From the NCBI GenBank assembly GCA_902524535.1, contig CABZDR010000001.1, positions 186,001-250,000 on the forward strand: a DNA stretch of 64,000 nucleotides. Direction: 5' to 3'. The translations under genes were made by a program, and so were the position numbers. Positions 24,038 to 36,507 of this stretch are shown piece by piece. A model generated the notes under the pieces. It saw nothing but the letters and a program-made list of their open reading frames with translations. It was not told the origin of the DNA and ran no database searches. Position 1 is the stretch's first letter; each line of letters begins with the position of its first letter. Source of the stretch: an uncultured Pelagibacteraceae bacterium (GTDB lineage Bacteria; Pseudomonadota; Alphaproteobacteria; Pelagibacterales; Pelagibacteraceae).

Positions 24038-25198
24038 TTATTTTATAGCCTCAACAATCTTTTTTGCTGCATCGTCAAGGTTTTCTGCAGAAATTAATTT
24101 TAAACCTGAATTATCTAAAATTTCTTTACCCTCTTTAAAATTTGTACCGGCTAATCTTACAACTAGTGGAACTTCAATATTAATTTCTTTTGCTGCATCC
24201 ACTACACCTTGAGCGAGGACATCACATCTCATAATACCGCCAAAAATATTAATCAAAATTCCTCTTACATTTTTATCAGACAAAATAATCTTAAATGCAG
24301 CAGAAACTTTTTCTTTAGAGGCTCCTCCTCCAACATCTAAAAAATTTGCTGGCTCTTCTCCATATTGTTTGATTATATCCATTGTGGCCATAGCTAAACC
24401 GGCACCATTAACCATACATCCGATATTTCCATCTAATTTTATATATGCTAGATCATGTTTGCTGGCTTCAATTTCTGCAGGTTCTTCTTCATTCAAATCT
24501 CTTAATTCTAAAATTTCTGGTTGCCTAAATAGAGCATTGCTGTCAAAATTTACTTTAGCATCTAAACAAATAATTTTTTCTTCTTTCGTAAGAATTAAGG
24601 GGTTTATTTCAACCATATTTGCATCTGTTTTAACAAACATTTTATAAATAGATTTAATCAAAAAAATTGCCTCATTTTTTGAATTTCCTTTTAATTGAAA
24701 AATCTTAATAATAGTTTCACACTCTTCATCAGAAATTTCCTCTTTTAATTCAACTTTAGTTGTTAAAATTTTATCAGGCGATTTACTTGCCACTTCCTCA
24801 ATATCCACTCCGCCTTGATCACTAGAAATAAAGGCAATTTTTGAAGACGCTCTGTCTACTAAACAAGATAAATAAAATTCTTTGTCGATATTTGATGACT
24901 CCTCAACATAAAGTCTTTTTACTTCCCTTCCCTCTGGTCCTGTTTGATGTGTTATTAATTTTTTGCCAAAAAGCTCTTTTGCTGATTTTTCAAGTTCACT
25001 TAAATTATCTAAAATTTTAACGCCCCCAGCTTTTCCTCGACCACCTGCATGAATTTGGGCTTTTAAAACGTACTTATTTGTTTTTAATGACTTGCATTTC
25101 TCTAAAAGTTCCTCGACTGTTAATCCAAATACTCCCTCTGGAACTGTTACACCAAATTTTTTTAAAATCTGTTTAGCTTGATGTTCATGTATATTCAT
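24038..25198 (-). CDS. sucC: Succinyl-CoA synthetase beta subunit
   Basis: Nucleotide-binding subunit with an ATP-grasp domain, 386 residues. MNIHEHQAKQILKKFGVTVPEG, HAGGRGKAGGVK, EINPLILT and the GNIGCMVNGAGLAMATMD segment are diagnostic, followed by DVGGGASKEKV and NIFGGIMRCDVLAQG. Nucleotide preference (ATP or GTP) cannot be told from sequence alone. Five bases separate it from mdh upstream. Confidence 0.97.
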   Translation of the reverse strand: MNIHEHQAKQILKKFGVTVPEGVFGLTVEELLEKCKSLKTNKYVLKAQIHAGGRGKAGGVKILDNLSELEKSAKELFGKKLITHQTGPEGREVKRLYVEESSNIDKEFYLSCLVDRASSKIAFISSDQGGVDIEEVASKSPDKILTTKVELKEEISDEECETIIKIFQLKGNSKNEAIFLIKSIYKMFVKTDANMVEINPLILTKEEKIICLDAKVNFDSNALFRQPEILELRDLNEEEPAEIEASKHDLAYIKLDGNIGCMVNGAGLAMATMDIIKQYGEEPANFLDVGGGASKEKVSAAFKIILSDKNVRGILINIFGGIMRCDVLAQGVVDAAKEINIEVPLVVRLAGTNFKEGKEILDNSGLKLISAENLDDAAKKIVEAIK

Positions 25199-25203
25199 TA
25201 TTT

Positions 25204-27662
<2,459 letters not shown>

Positions 27663-27702
27663 GAACGATCTTTTAGAGTAAAAATACTTGTTAGTCTATT
27701 GT

Positions 27703-28482
27703 TTAAATATTAGCTGTTGCTAACATTTTTTTTATTTCAGCTATAGCTTTTGCAGGGTTTAATCCTTTAGGACAAGCACTTGTACAGTTAAGAATTGTAT
27801 GACAACGATAAAGTTTAAGCTCATCAGCAACCTTTTTTAACCTAGCTTGTCTTTCATCATCTCTACTATCTATAATCCATCTATAAGCTTGTAGTAAAAC
27901 AGCTGGACCTAAATATTTATCCCCATTCCACCAATAGCTAGGGCATGACGTTGAACAACATGCACACATTATACACTCATAAGCACCATCTAACTTTGCT
28001 CTATCTTCTTTTGATTGATAAATTTCCTTTGTTTCTGATTTAGAGTTTGATTTTAACCAAGGTTCGATTGACTTATATTGTTTGTACAAACCATCTAGGT
28101 CACCAATTAAATCTTTTTTCACTTTTAAATGAGGCAGAGGATAAATATCAATATCACCCTCTATTCCTGCATGCGGTGTTGTGCATGCAAGGCCATTTTT
28201 ACCCCCCATGTTCATTGCACATGAACCACAAACTCCGTGTGCACAGGATCTTCTATATGCTAGAGTTGGATCTATCTCATTTTTTATCTTATTTAAAATA
28301 TCAAGCACTTTTGAGGGACAATTATCCATATCAACCTCATAAGTATCAATTCTTGGGTTTTCTCCTGAGGATGGGTCCCATCTATAAATGTTTACTTTTT
28401 TAAGATTTTTTGAACCTGTTGTGTCTTTAAAATATTTACCTTTTTTAACTTTTGAATTTTCAGGTAAATTTAATTGAACCAT
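27703..28482 (-). CDS. sdhB: Succinate dehydrogenase iron-sulfur subunit
   Basis: Carries electrons from FAD to quinone. 259 residues. [2Fe-2S] ligands in [12 protein letters not shown], [4Fe-4S] in [12 protein letters not shown], [3Fe-4S] in [17 protein letters not shown]. The quinone-site Trp (CPSYWW) and His (CHTILNC) are conserved. Its first base overlaps the sdhA stop. Peripheral membrane protein on the cytoplasmic side. Confidence 0.97.
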   Translation of the reverse strand: MVQLNLPENSKVKKGKYFKDTTGSKNLKKVNIYRWDPSSGENPRIDTYEVDMDNCPSKVLDILNKIKNEIDPTLAYRRSCAHGVCGSCAMNMGGKNGLACTTPHAGIEGDIDIYPLPHLKVKKDLIGDLDGLYKQYKSIEPWLKSNSKSETKEIYQSKEDRAKLDGAYECIMCACCSTSCPSYWWNGDKYLGPAVLLQAYRWIIDSRDDERQARLKKVADELKLYRCHTILNCTSACPKGLNPAKAIAEIKKMLATANI

Positions 28483-30257
28483 TAATAAACTCGCTCTTGT
28501 GGAGGAAAATATTGTACATCATTAGTCAATGTTGATTTATGAACTTCACGATAGCTTATTTTTGTCTCTTTGCCATTACACCAGGCAAGAGTATGTTGCA
28601 TAAATTTTTCGTCATCTCTTTTTGGGAAATCCTCTCTTGCATGAGCTCCTCTACTTTCTTTTCTGTGATAGGCTGAGTCTACAGTTGCAACTGCCTGTCT
28701 AATTAAATTATCAAACTCTAAAGTTTCAACTAGATCAGTGTTAAATATTAATGATTTATCTTTTACGGATAAAGACTCTAATCCATCATAAGTTTTTCTT
28801 ATTTCGTCAACCCCTTCTTTAAGTGTTTTTTCAGTTCTAAAAACCGCACATTTCGATTGCATTGTTTTTTGCATTGATAGTCTTAGTTCTGCAGTCCCTA
28901 TTTCTCCATCCGCATTCCTAATTCTGTCAAACCTATCAAGACATTTTTGCGTTTCAGACTCTCCAATTTCTTCGTGAGGTGTTCCTGGCTTAATCACTTC
29001 TGCAGCTCTTTTTGCGGCTGCTCTTCCAAAAACTACAAGATCGATTAACGAGTTAGAACCTAGTCTATTTGCGCCATGAACTGAAACACATGCTGCTTCA
29101 CCTATTGCCATTAAACCTGGTACTACTTTTTCAGAGCCATTAACTGTTAGAACTTCGCCTTTATAATTAGTTGGAATTCCACCCATATTATAATGTACAG
29201 TGGGCACTACTGGAATTGGATCTTTAGTTACATCTACATTAGCAAATAATCTTGCAGCGTCTGTTATCCCCGGTAGTCTGCTTTCTATAACCTCTTTATC
29301 TAAGTGGCTTAAATTTAAATGTACGTGATCTTTATCTTTTCCAACTCCTCTACCTTCATTTATTTCTATTGACATTGATCTGCTTACTACATCTCTAGAT
29401 GCTAAATCTTTAGCTTTAGGTGCATATCTTTCCATAAACCTCTCACCTTTAGAGTTCGTAAGATATCCTCCTTCACCTCTTGCTCCTTCTGTTATAAGTG
29501 TTCCATGACCATATATTCCAGTTGGATGAAACTGTACAAATTCCATATCTTGCAATGGTAATCCTGCTCTTAAAACCATAGCATTTCCATCACCAGTACA
29601 AGTATGTGCAGAAGTTGCAGAATAGTAAACTTTGCCATAACCACCTGTAGCAATGATTACTGAGTGAGCTCTAAATCTGTGAATAGTTCCATCATTTAAG
29701 TTCCATGCAATTAAACCTTTGCACTCACCATCTTTCATCAGTAAATCTAATGCAAAATACTCTATGAAAAACTCTGTTTTATGTTTCAGGGCTTGTCCAT
29801 ACAAAGTATGTAAAATTGCATGGCCAGTCCTATCTGCAGCTGCACAAGTTCTTTGAACAATTCCATTACCATAATTTTTAGTCATTCCACCAAATGGTCT
29901 TTGGTAGATTTTTCCGTCCTCTGTTCTACTAAAAGGAACTCCATATTTTTCTAACTCTATAACTGCTTTAGGAGCCTCTTTACACAAATACTCAATACTG
30001 TCTTGATCACCTAACCAATCAGCTCCTTTCACAGTATCATACATGTGCCAACGCCAATCATCTTCACCCATATTTCCAAGAGCAGCAGAAATACCGCCTT
30101 GAGCTGCAGAGGTATGACTTCTAGTAGGAAAAACTTTTGAAATACATGCAGTTTTTAAGCCAGCTTCACTCAAACCAACAGCAGCTCTCAAACCGGAACC
30201 TCCAGCTCCCAATACTACTACATCATATTCATGGTCTATTATTTTATATGAACTCAT
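28482..30257 (-). CDS. sdhA: Succinate dehydrogenase flavoprotein subunit
   Basis: Oxidises succinate to fumarate. 591 residues. FAD loop [20 protein letters not shown], the covalent-FAD His in [14 protein letters not shown] near residue 48, substrate-site [23 protein letters not shown], and the C-terminal [14 protein letters not shown]. No anomalies. It starts 4 bases inside the end of sdhD (ATGA overlap). Confidence 0.97.
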   Translation of the reverse strand: MSSYKIIDHEYDVVVLGAGGSGLRAAVGLSEAGLKTACISKVFPTRSHTSAAQGGISAALGNMGEDDWRWHMYDTVKGADWLGDQDSIEYLCKEAPKAVIELEKYGVPFSRTEDGKIYQRPFGGMTKNYGNGIVQRTCAAADRTGHAILHTLYGQALKHKTEFFIEYFALDLLMKDGECKGLIAWNLNDGTIHRFRAHSVIIATGGYGKVYYSATSAHTCTGDGNAMVLRAGLPLQDMEFVQFHPTGIYGHGTLITEGARGEGGYLTNSKGERFMERYAPKAKDLASRDVVSRSMSIEINEGRGVGKDKDHVHLNLSHLDKEVIESRLPGITDAARLFANVDVTKDPIPVVPTVHYNMGGIPTNYKGEVLTVNGSEKVVPGLMAIGEAACVSVHGANRLGSNSLIDLVVFGRAAAKRAAEVIKPGTPHEEIGESETQKCLDRFDRIRNADGEIGTAELRLSMQKTMQSKCAVFRTEKTLKEGVDEIRKTYDGLESLSVKDKSLIFNTDLVETLEFDNLIRQAVATVDSAYHRKESRGAHAREDFPKRDDEKFMQHTLAWCNGKETKISYREVHKSTLTNDVQYFPPQERVY

Positions 30258-30577
30258 AAATTATTTATTAATATAATTGTAATTAAAGGAATTACCACAG
30301 CTGATGTATATAAAAGTCTGTTTGCGACATTTTTGATTTTTTCATTTTTAATATAATCCTCAAAAACCTCACTTATACTTAAAGCAGAAAAGAAATACGC
30401 ATTAATAATAAATAAGCTAAATAAAAAATTAGACAACGGGTTTGTAAAAAAATTGACTATATCTAAATAACCTTGGTCATAAATTTTTATAAAATTTATA
30501 ATAAACCATAGCATTGATGGAACTAATATTGCTCCACTAATTTTTAAAAAAATCCATTTTTTTGTTGCGTCAATCAT
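30254..30577 (-). CDS. sdhD: Succinate dehydrogenase membrane anchor subunit D
   Basis: Membrane anchor with three predicted transmembrane helices and part of the quinone site. The start is placed at the ATG at 30577 ([14 protein letters not shown]), one base after the sdhC stop; a TTG at 30598 would overlap sdhC by 20 bases. The quinone-site pair EDY (Asp74, Tyr75) is kept. The residue 11 positions before Asp, which is the heme b ligand His71 in E. coli SdhD, is Phe63, and the protein has no histidine at all. The identity rests on position in sdhCDAB, length, topology and the DY motif. Confidence 0.85.
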   Translation of the reverse strand: MIDATKKWIFLKISGAILVPSMLWFIINFIKIYDQGYLDIVNFFTNPLSNFLFSLFIINAYFFSALSISEVFEDYIKNEKIKNVANRLLYTSAVVIPLITIILINNL

Positions 30578-30578
30578 T

Positions 30579-30962
30579 TTATAAAAAATTTTTTCCAATT
30601 AAAAAAAAAATCACAGTCAACAATACTGATCCAAATATAACAATTAAACCAGTTATTTTTGTTGTCTTTAGTTCAAAACCGTAACCCAAATCCATAATTA
30701 AATGTCTAATCTCACTTAAAACTTGAAAACAAAAAGACCATGTAATTCCAAGAATAAAAAATTTTCCTATTGTTGAAATTAAAAATAAATTAATCATTTC
30801 ATAACTATTCTGACCAAAAACAAGGAGAGAAGCTAACAAACAAATAAAGGTAATTGCAATTATATTAATTATTCCTGTTATTCTATGTGAGATGGATACC
30901 AATGATGAAATATGCCACTTATAAATCTGAATATGAGGTGATAAAGGTTCTTTATTTTCCAT
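30579..30962 (-). CDS. sdhC: Succinate dehydrogenase cytochrome b subunit C
   Basis: Membrane anchor, 127 residues with three hydrophobic helices. PLSPHIQIYKWHISSLVSISHRITG is the SdhC signature; Ser23 and Arg27 match the E. coli quinone-site residues Ser27 and Arg31 with a constant offset of 4. EIRHLIMDLGYGFE is the second signature. The heme b axial ligand (E. coli His84) aligns with Gln80, while His87 (E. coli His91) and Asp91 are kept. Its start lies 11 bases inside the end of asd. Confidence 0.93.
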   Translation of the reverse strand: MENKEPLSPHIQIYKWHISSLVSISHRITGIINIIAITFICLLASLLVFGQNSYEMINLFLISTIGKFFILGITWSFCFQVLSEIRHLIMDLGYGFELKTTKITGLIVIFGSVLLTVIFFLIGKNFL

Positions 30963-31959
30963 AAAAATTATTTTTAATTAATTTTTCTGCTATTTCTACT
31001 GCATTCAAAGCCGCGCCTCTTAGAAGATTATCAGAAACAATCCAAAGATTTAATCCATTTTTAATTGTATGATCCTCTCTTATTCTTGAGATAAACGTCT
31101 CGTCTCTTCCTTCCGCCTCCAAAGGTGTTATATATCCACCATCTTCTCTTTGATCTATCACTTTGCAACCCTCAAAGTCATTTAGTGCCTCTTTTACTTT
31201 TTCTAAAGAAAATGGCTTTTCAAACTGTAAATTAACTGACTCAGAATGAGATACAGATATTGGTAATCTCACGCATGTTGCTGTCAAATTAATTTTATCA
31301 TCCAAAATTTTTTTCGTCTCATGACTCATTTTTAATTCCTCTTTTGTATAACCATCATTCGAAAATACATCGATATGAGGAATTGCATTAAATGCTATTT
31401 GTTTAGTAAAATTTTTGGATTCAACTTTTTTTTTACTCAAAACTAATTTTGTTTGTTCAATCAATTCATCCATGGGTGCTTTACCACCACCTGATACTGA
31501 TTGATATGTAGAAACAACTACTCTTTTTATTACAAACAAATCATGTAATGGTTTTAAGGCAATTACTAGCTGAGCTGTCGAGCAGTTTGGATTTGCTATA
31601 ATATTTTTTTTTATATTTTTTAAGTCGTTAGAATTCACTTGTGGCACAACTAAAGGCACATCTGGATCCATTCTGTAATAACTTGAATTATCAATAACTA
31701 AACAATATTTTGCTGCTTTTTGTGCAAATCTTTCTGAGATAATTCCTCCTGCAGCAAAAAAAGATATTTTTACTTTAGAAAAGTCAAAGGTTTCTAGATC
31801 AAAAACTTCATGGTCTTTTCCCCTAAAATTTATTTTTTTTCCAGAACTTTTTGAAGAAGCAATCAAATATAAATTATCAATAGATAAATTTCTTTTCTCG
31901 AGAAGTTCTAAAGTTTTTCTACCAACATTTCCTGTAGCTCCTACTATTGCAATATTCAT
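30952..31959 (-). CDS. asd: Aspartate-semialdehyde dehydrogenase
   Basis: NADPH-dependent step to aspartate semialdehyde, the branch point for lysine/diaminopimelate, threonine and methionine. 335 residues. NADP loop IVGATGNVGRKTLELL, the catalytic Cys in ANPNCSTAQLVIAL, YQSVSGGGKAPMDEL, and the substrate Arg/His in CVRLPISVSHSESV. It supplies the pathways of metX and dapF, also in this window. It follows dmdA by 15 bases and overlaps sdhC by 11. Confidence 0.95.
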   Translation of the reverse strand: MNIAIVGATGNVGRKTLELLEKRNLSIDNLYLIASSKSSGKKINFRGKDHEVFDLETFDFSKVKISFFAAGGIISERFAQKAAKYCLVIDNSSYYRMDPDVPLVVPQVNSNDLKNIKKNIIANPNCSTAQLVIALKPLHDLFVIKRVVVSTYQSVSGGGKAPMDELIEQTKLVLSKKKVESKNFTKQIAFNAIPHIDVFSNDGYTKEELKMSHETKKILDDKINLTATCVRLPISVSHSESVNLQFEKPFSLEKVKEALNDFEGCKVIDQREDGGYITPLEAEGRDETFISRIREDHTIKNGLNLWIVSDNLLRGAALNAVEIAEKLIKNNFYGK

Positions 31960-31974
31960 GATCTAGCTTTTATA

Positions 31975-33084
31975 CTAGATGAAAGGTAAATCGCAAACTT
32001 TAACACTAACAGAATTTCCATCAATTTTTAACTTGCCTTTTGCTGACGATTTACAGTATGGCTCATTAATCATTGCAATTCCTATAACTTCTTTAAAATG
32101 AGGTGAATAACAGGCAGATCTTAGCTCACCCATCATGTTACCCTCATTATCTGTAATCTTTAAAGATTTGGTTAAACTAATTTTATCCGTTTCAAGGTGA
32201 ACACCCATTAATTTTCGCTTTATTCCCTCTTTTTTTATTTTCTTTAATTTTTCTTTTCCTAAAAAAGTCACCTCAGAATCTAAATTGACATATTTTTCAA
32301 AACCACATTGAAAAGGATTGTCGTTATTATCAAAATCATTTCCATAAGAAAGAAGACCACTTTCAATTCTTTCTATAAGATTTGGACATCCAGGTTTCAA
32401 ATTAAACTCTTTGCCAATTTCAAAAAAATAATCGTATAAATCTAGGCCCGACTCAGTATTTTCTATATATATCTCAAAACCACCTTGTTTTGACCACCCA
32501 GATCTTGCAATTAAATGTTTTGTTCCTTTAAAATCAAAATAATCAAAACCAAAAAACTTCAATTCTATTATCTTTTTACCGAAAACCTTTTCCATCAAAG
32601 CAAATGATTTTGGTCCCTGAATAGCAATAATATCAACATTAGGTTCAAAAATTTCAACTTTAAAATTATTACCTGCGGCTAAACCTTTTGCAAAAAAGAT
32701 AACATCTGAGTCTGCTATTGAAATCCACCACCTATTTTCAGCCAACTTTAAAATTACAGGATCATTTACTAAGTTGCCGTTATCATCTATTATTGGACAA
32801 TAATAGCATCTCCCTATTTTTGATTTTGATAAATCTCTACAAGTCATTAATTGTACGAGATTTGCTGCATCCTCACCAAAAATTTCGACTTGTCTCTCAG
32901 CAGCCACATCCCAAACTTGGACATCTTTTTTAAGATGTTCACATGAATCCTCTATCGAGCCAAATGCAGCTGGTAATAACATGTGGTTATAAACTGTGTA
33001 AGCTGTAACTCCTTGTTTTTCTATTCTAGATGTAAAAGGTGTACTCCTTACTCTTCTCGATTTTGTAATTGGGTAACTTTTCAT
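31975..33084 (-). CDS. dmdA: Dimethylsulfoniopropionate demethylase
   Basis: Transfers a methyl group from DMSP to tetrahydrofolate, giving 3-methylmercaptopropionate and 5-methyl-THF. 369 residues of the GcvT/aminomethyltransferase fold, the length I know for SAR11 DmdA. The segment around [14 protein letters not shown] carries Trp197 and Tyr206, which I recall as characteristic of Dmd[26 protein letters not shown] and the end [21 protein letters not shown] fit the fold. The context, directly followed in the operon by asd and preceded by dmdB and dmdC, excludes a glycine-cleavage T protein, since no gcvH or gcvP is near. Confidence 0.92.
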   Translation of the reverse strand: MKSYPITKSRRVRSTPFTSRIEKQGVTAYTVYNHMLLPAAFGSIEDSCEHLKKDVQVWDVAAERQVEIFGEDAANLVQLMTCRDLSKSKIGRCYYCPIIDDNGNLVNDPVILKLAENRWWISIADSDVIFFAKGLAAGNNFKVEIFEPNVDIIAIQGPKSFALMEKVFGKKIIELKFFGFDYFDFKGTKHLIARSGWSKQGGFEIYIENTESGLDLYDYFFEIGKEFNLKPGCPNLIERIESGLLSYGNDFDNNDNPFQCGFEKYVNLDSEVTFLGKEKLKKIKKEGIKRKLMGVHLETDKISLTKSLKITDNEGNMMGELRSACYSPHFKEVIGIAMINEPYCKSSAKGKLKIDGNSVSVKVCDLPFI

Positions 33085-33097
33085 CTAAAATATATTC

Positions 33098-34714
33098 TTA
33101 AAATTTTTTCCTTAACTCAAATTTTTGAATTTTTCCAGTCGAAGTTTTTGGTAGCTCACAAAAAATAACCTGCTTTGGAACTTTAAATCCGGCAAGTGTT
33201 TCTTTACAAAAACTGATTAATTCTTTCTCAGTAGCTGACTTATCTTTTACTAATTCAATAAACGCACATGGAACCTCGCCCCATTTTTGGTCAGGCTTAG
33301 CAACAACCGCAGCAATTGAAACCGAAGGGTGCTTTGCCAAAGTATTTTCTATTTCTATTGACGATATATTTTCTCCTCCTGAAATAATTATGTCTTTAGA
33401 TCTATCTTGAATTTTGACGTAACCATCAGAATGCATGACTGCTAAATCACCAGAGTGAAACCATCCACCATCCATAGCTTTATTCGTGGCATCTTTGTCC
33501 TTAAAATACCCTTTCATAACAACATTTCCCTTAATCATAATCTCGCCAATTGTTTTTCCATCTTTAGGTACTTCTTTCATTGTTTCTGGATCCATCACTG
33601 ATATTCCTTCAGTATTAGGATATCTTACTCCTTGTCTTGCTTTAATTTCGTTTTGTTTTTCTTCATCAAATTCATTCCATTCATCATTCCATGCACATTG
33701 GGTAACATGTCCATAAGTTTCTGTTAATCCGTAAACATGCATTACCTCAAATCCAAGTTCCCTCATTTTTTTGAATATAATACTTGGTGGAGGAGCTCCA
33801 GCAGTTAGCACATAAACTTTTTCTTTTAATTTTTTTCTGTCAGTTTCAGGAGCCCCAGTAATCATATTTAATACAATAGGAGCGCCACCAAAATGAGTAA
33901 CTTTGTATTTATCAATTAATTCAAATATTTTTTTTATATCAATATTTCTTAAACAAATAGTTCTTCCATTTAACATTGGGACAGTCCACGGATAACCCCA
34001 GCCATTACAATGAAACATTGGCACAATAGTCAAAAAGTTTAATCTATTAGGCATATTCCAAGCAACAGCGCTTCCAGTAGACATCAAGTATGATCCTCTG
34101 TGATGATAAACAACTCCCTTAGGATTCCCTGTGGTTCCTGATGTATAACTCAATGATATTGCTTGCCACTCGTCCTCTGGCATTTTCCAGTCATAATCTT
34201 CATCACCAGTATTTAAAAAGCTTTCATACTCTAAATCGCCAATTTTTTCACACTTAGATTGATCAGCAAATTTATCAACAATATCAATGATGGTAATTTT
34301 TCTTTTTAGAACACTTAATGCTTTCTTAACTTCTATATGTAGCTGTCTATCTACAACTAATACTTTCGCTTCACTATGATCTAAAATATAAGCAATCGTT
34401 TTAGCATCTAATCTTATATTAATTGTATTTAAAACTGCACCTGTCATTGGCACAGAATAATGACCCTCAAAAATTTCAGGAGTATTGAAAGCTAAAAATG
34501 AAACAGTGTCACCTTTTTTAATGCCAATTTTGTTAAGCGCGCTTGCAAATTTAACAGTCCGTTTATAAACCTCACTCCATGAATATTTTCGATCTTCATA
34601 TATTACAGCTTCATAATTTGGATAGATTTCTTTAGCTCTTTTGATGAAAGTTAAAGGGGTTAAAGGAACATAATTTGCATTATTTTTTTCTAGATTGGTA
34701 TCGTAATGATTCAT
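33098..34714 (-). CDS. dmdB: 3-methylmercaptopropionyl-CoA ligase DmdB
   Basis: Activates 3-methylmercaptopropionate with ATP and CoA. 538-residue AMP-forming acyl-CoA ligase with P-loop SYTSGTTGNPKGVVYHHRG near residue 190, HVYGLTETYG, GWFHSGDLAV, and the C-terminal catalytic Lys in LPKTSTGKIQKFELR. As an isolated gene it would be called a medium-chain acyl-CoA synthetase; the dmdC-dmdB-dmdA order makes DmdB the best call. Thirteen bases before dmdA and abutting dmdC. Confidence 0.88.
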   Translation of the reverse strand: MNHYDTNLEKNNANYVPLTPLTFIKRAKEIYPNYEAVIYEDRKYSWSEVYKRTVKFASALNKIGIKKGDTVSFLAFNTPEIFEGHYSVPMTGAVLNTINIRLDAKTIAYILDHSEAKVLVVDRQLHIEVKKALSVLKRKITIIDIVDKFADQSKCEKIGDLEYESFLNTGDEDYDWKMPEDEWQAISLSYTSGTTGNPKGVVYHHRGSYLMSTGSAVAWNMPNRLNFLTIVPMFHCNGWGYPWTVPMLNGRTICLRNIDIKKIFELIDKYKVTHFGGAPIVLNMITGAPETDRKKLKEKVYVLTAGAPPPSIIFKKMRELGFEVMHVYGLTETYGHVTQCAWNDEWNEFDEEKQNEIKARQGVRYPNTEGISVMDPETMKEVPKDGKTIGEIMIKGNVVMKGYFKDKDATNKAMDGGWFHSGDLAVMHSDGYVKIQDRSKDIIISGGENISSIEIENTLAKHPSVSIAAVVAKPDQKWGEVPCAFIELVKDKSATEKELISFCKETLAGFKVPKQVIFCELPKTSTGKIQKFELRKKF

Positions 34715-36481
34715 TTAACTAAATTTGAAGTTCATTATATTTAAACTTCCGGTAATTGCAGACTTATAATGTTGTTCAGCTCTTGGTAGCACTTTGTCAA
34801 AATAAAATTTAGCAGTATTTATTTTGTCATCATAGAATTTTTTATTCTCCTCATAGTCTTTGAAACTTATATTAAGAACTTTTATCCATGAAAATGCTAA
34901 TGATATATAGCCAAGAGTTTTTAAATAATCATTTGCAGCTGCGCTTACATCATCTTTATTGGTTTCTAATCTTTGAATAGTCCAATCACTAAAGTTCTTA
35001 AGCACATCTAAATAATAATTAAATTCTTTTATAAAAGGCTTGACTTTTTCGTTATTTGTATTTGTTTCAGCTTTAACTAAATCTAAAAATTTATCTATTA
35101 TATTTCCATTCTTATTTAATAATTTTCTAAAAACTAAATCAGCAGCTTGAACAGAATTTGTTCCCTCGTAAATTGGTGTAATTCTGTTATCTCTGTATAA
35201 TTGCTCTATACCTTGATCTTTAGTATAGCCATACCCACCAAAAATTTGCATTGCATCGCTTGTAATCTCCATACCTAAATCTGAAAACAAAGATTTTACA
35301 ACGGGTGTCATTAATGAAACCATGTCTGAAGCATCTTGTTTTATTTTCTGATCATTATGATTTAAACTTACTTCAGTTTGTTGCGATAACCAAAAACATA
35401 ATGCTCTCTCTCCCTCAATTATAGATTTCATGTTCAACAACGTTTTACGTATATCTGCATGTTCAATAATTGCATCAGCATTTCCATTTTGCGATTTATT
35501 ATTGTTGCTTTTTCCTTGCTTTCTTTCTTTGGCATAACTCAATGAATTTTGATAAGCAATTTCTGAAATTCCTAAACCCTGAATTCCAACAACGATTCTT
35601 TCTAAATTCATCATTGTAAACATTTGACTTAATCCTTTATTCTTAGGACCAATCATAATTCCAGTTGCATCATCAAAATTTAAAACGCAAGTAGCTGAAC
35701 CTTTAATACCCATTTTCGTCTCTATTGATCCAGTAGATATTCCATTTCTAGCACCAATAGTTCCATCTTCTTTTACAATAAATTTTGGAACTAAAAATAG
35801 ACTTATTCCCTTGGTACCTTTTGGTGAGTCTGATGCTCTTGCTATTACAAGATGAATTATATTTTCTGTTAAATCATGATCACCAGATGTAATAAATATT
35901 TTTTGTCCAGTGATCTTATATGTTCCATCGGGTTGCTCTACAGCTTTTGTTTTAAGTAAACCTAAATCTGTTCCACAAACTGGTTCTGTTAAACACATAG
36001 TGCCGCTCCATTTTCCCTCAACCATTTTTGGAAGATATCTATCTTTAATTTCATCTGGGGCATGGTGGTGAATACAATTGTAGGCACCAAGTGATAATTC
36101 ACTATAAAGTTTAAATGCTAAACTAGCTGAAGATAACATTTCATCGAAAAATGCACTCACTGTTCTAGGCATACCTTGTCCTCCATATTTTGGATCACAA
36201 GATAAAGAAGTCCAACCATCCTCGATGTATTTCTGATAAGCTTCTTTATAACCTGGGGGTGTTCTTACTACTCCATTTTCTAATATAGCTGGATTTTCGT
36301 CTCCAGCTTTTGCAAGAGGTAAAATTAAATTTTGATTTATTTTCGCAGCTTCCTCTAAGATATCTTTTACTAACTCTGGGTTAACTTCTTTATATTTCTC
36401 TAACTCATTATAATTTTTATTATCCCTTAGTTTCTCATAGAGAAACATCATATCTTTTACTGGTGCATTATAGCTAGGCAT
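34715..36481 (-). CDS. dmdC: 3-methylmercaptopropionyl-CoA dehydrogenase DmdC
   Basis: FAD acyl-CoA dehydrogenase that makes methylthioacryloyl-CoA, the third step of the demethylation route. 588 residues, the longer form typical of DmdC, with an N-terminal extension (PSYNAPVKDMMFLYEKL), FAD-binding MCLTEPVCGTDLGLLKTKA, ITSGDHDLTENIIHLVIAR, and QIFGGYGYTKDQGIEQLYRDNRITPIYEGTN. First gene of the dmdCBA group, 26 bases after leuB. The final enzyme, DmdD (methylthioacryloyl-CoA hydratase), is not in the window, as is usual for SAR11. Confidence 0.88.
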   Translation of the reverse strand: MPSYNAPVKDMMFLYEKLRDNKNYNELEKYKEVNPELVKDILEEAAKINQNLILPLAKAGDENPAILENGVVRTPPGYKEAYQKYIEDGWTSLSCDPKYGGQGMPRTVSAFFDEMLSSASLAFKLYSELSLGAYNCIHHHAPDEIKDRYLPKMVEGKWSGTMCLTEPVCGTDLGLLKTKAVEQPDGTYKITGQKIFITSGDHDLTENIIHLVIARASDSPKGTKGISLFLVPKFIVKEDGTIGARNGISTGSIETKMGIKGSATCVLNFDDATGIMIGPKNKGLSQMFTMMNLERIVVGIQGLGISEIAYQNSLSYAKERKQGKSNNNKSQNGNADAIIEHADIRKTLLNMKSIIEGERALCFWLSQQTEVSLNHNDQKIKQDASDMVSLMTPVVKSLFSDLGMEITSDAMQIFGGYGYTKDQGIEQLYRDNRITPIYEGTNSVQAADLVFRKLLNKNGNIIDKFLDLVKAETNTNNEKVKPFIKEFNYYLDVLKNFSDWTIQRLETNKDDVSAAANDYLKTLGYISLAFSWIKVLNISFKDYEENKKFYDDKINTAKFYFDKVLPRAEQHYKSAITGSLNIMNFKFS

Positions 36482-36507
36482 ATTTTAATTTTAGAATAAA
36501 TAATTAG

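Noticed and set aside
33098..34714. dmdB as a generic fatty acyl-CoA synthetase
   Set aside because: The sequence alone would allow it, but its place between dmdC and dmdA makes methylmercaptopropionyl-CoA ligase the better call.
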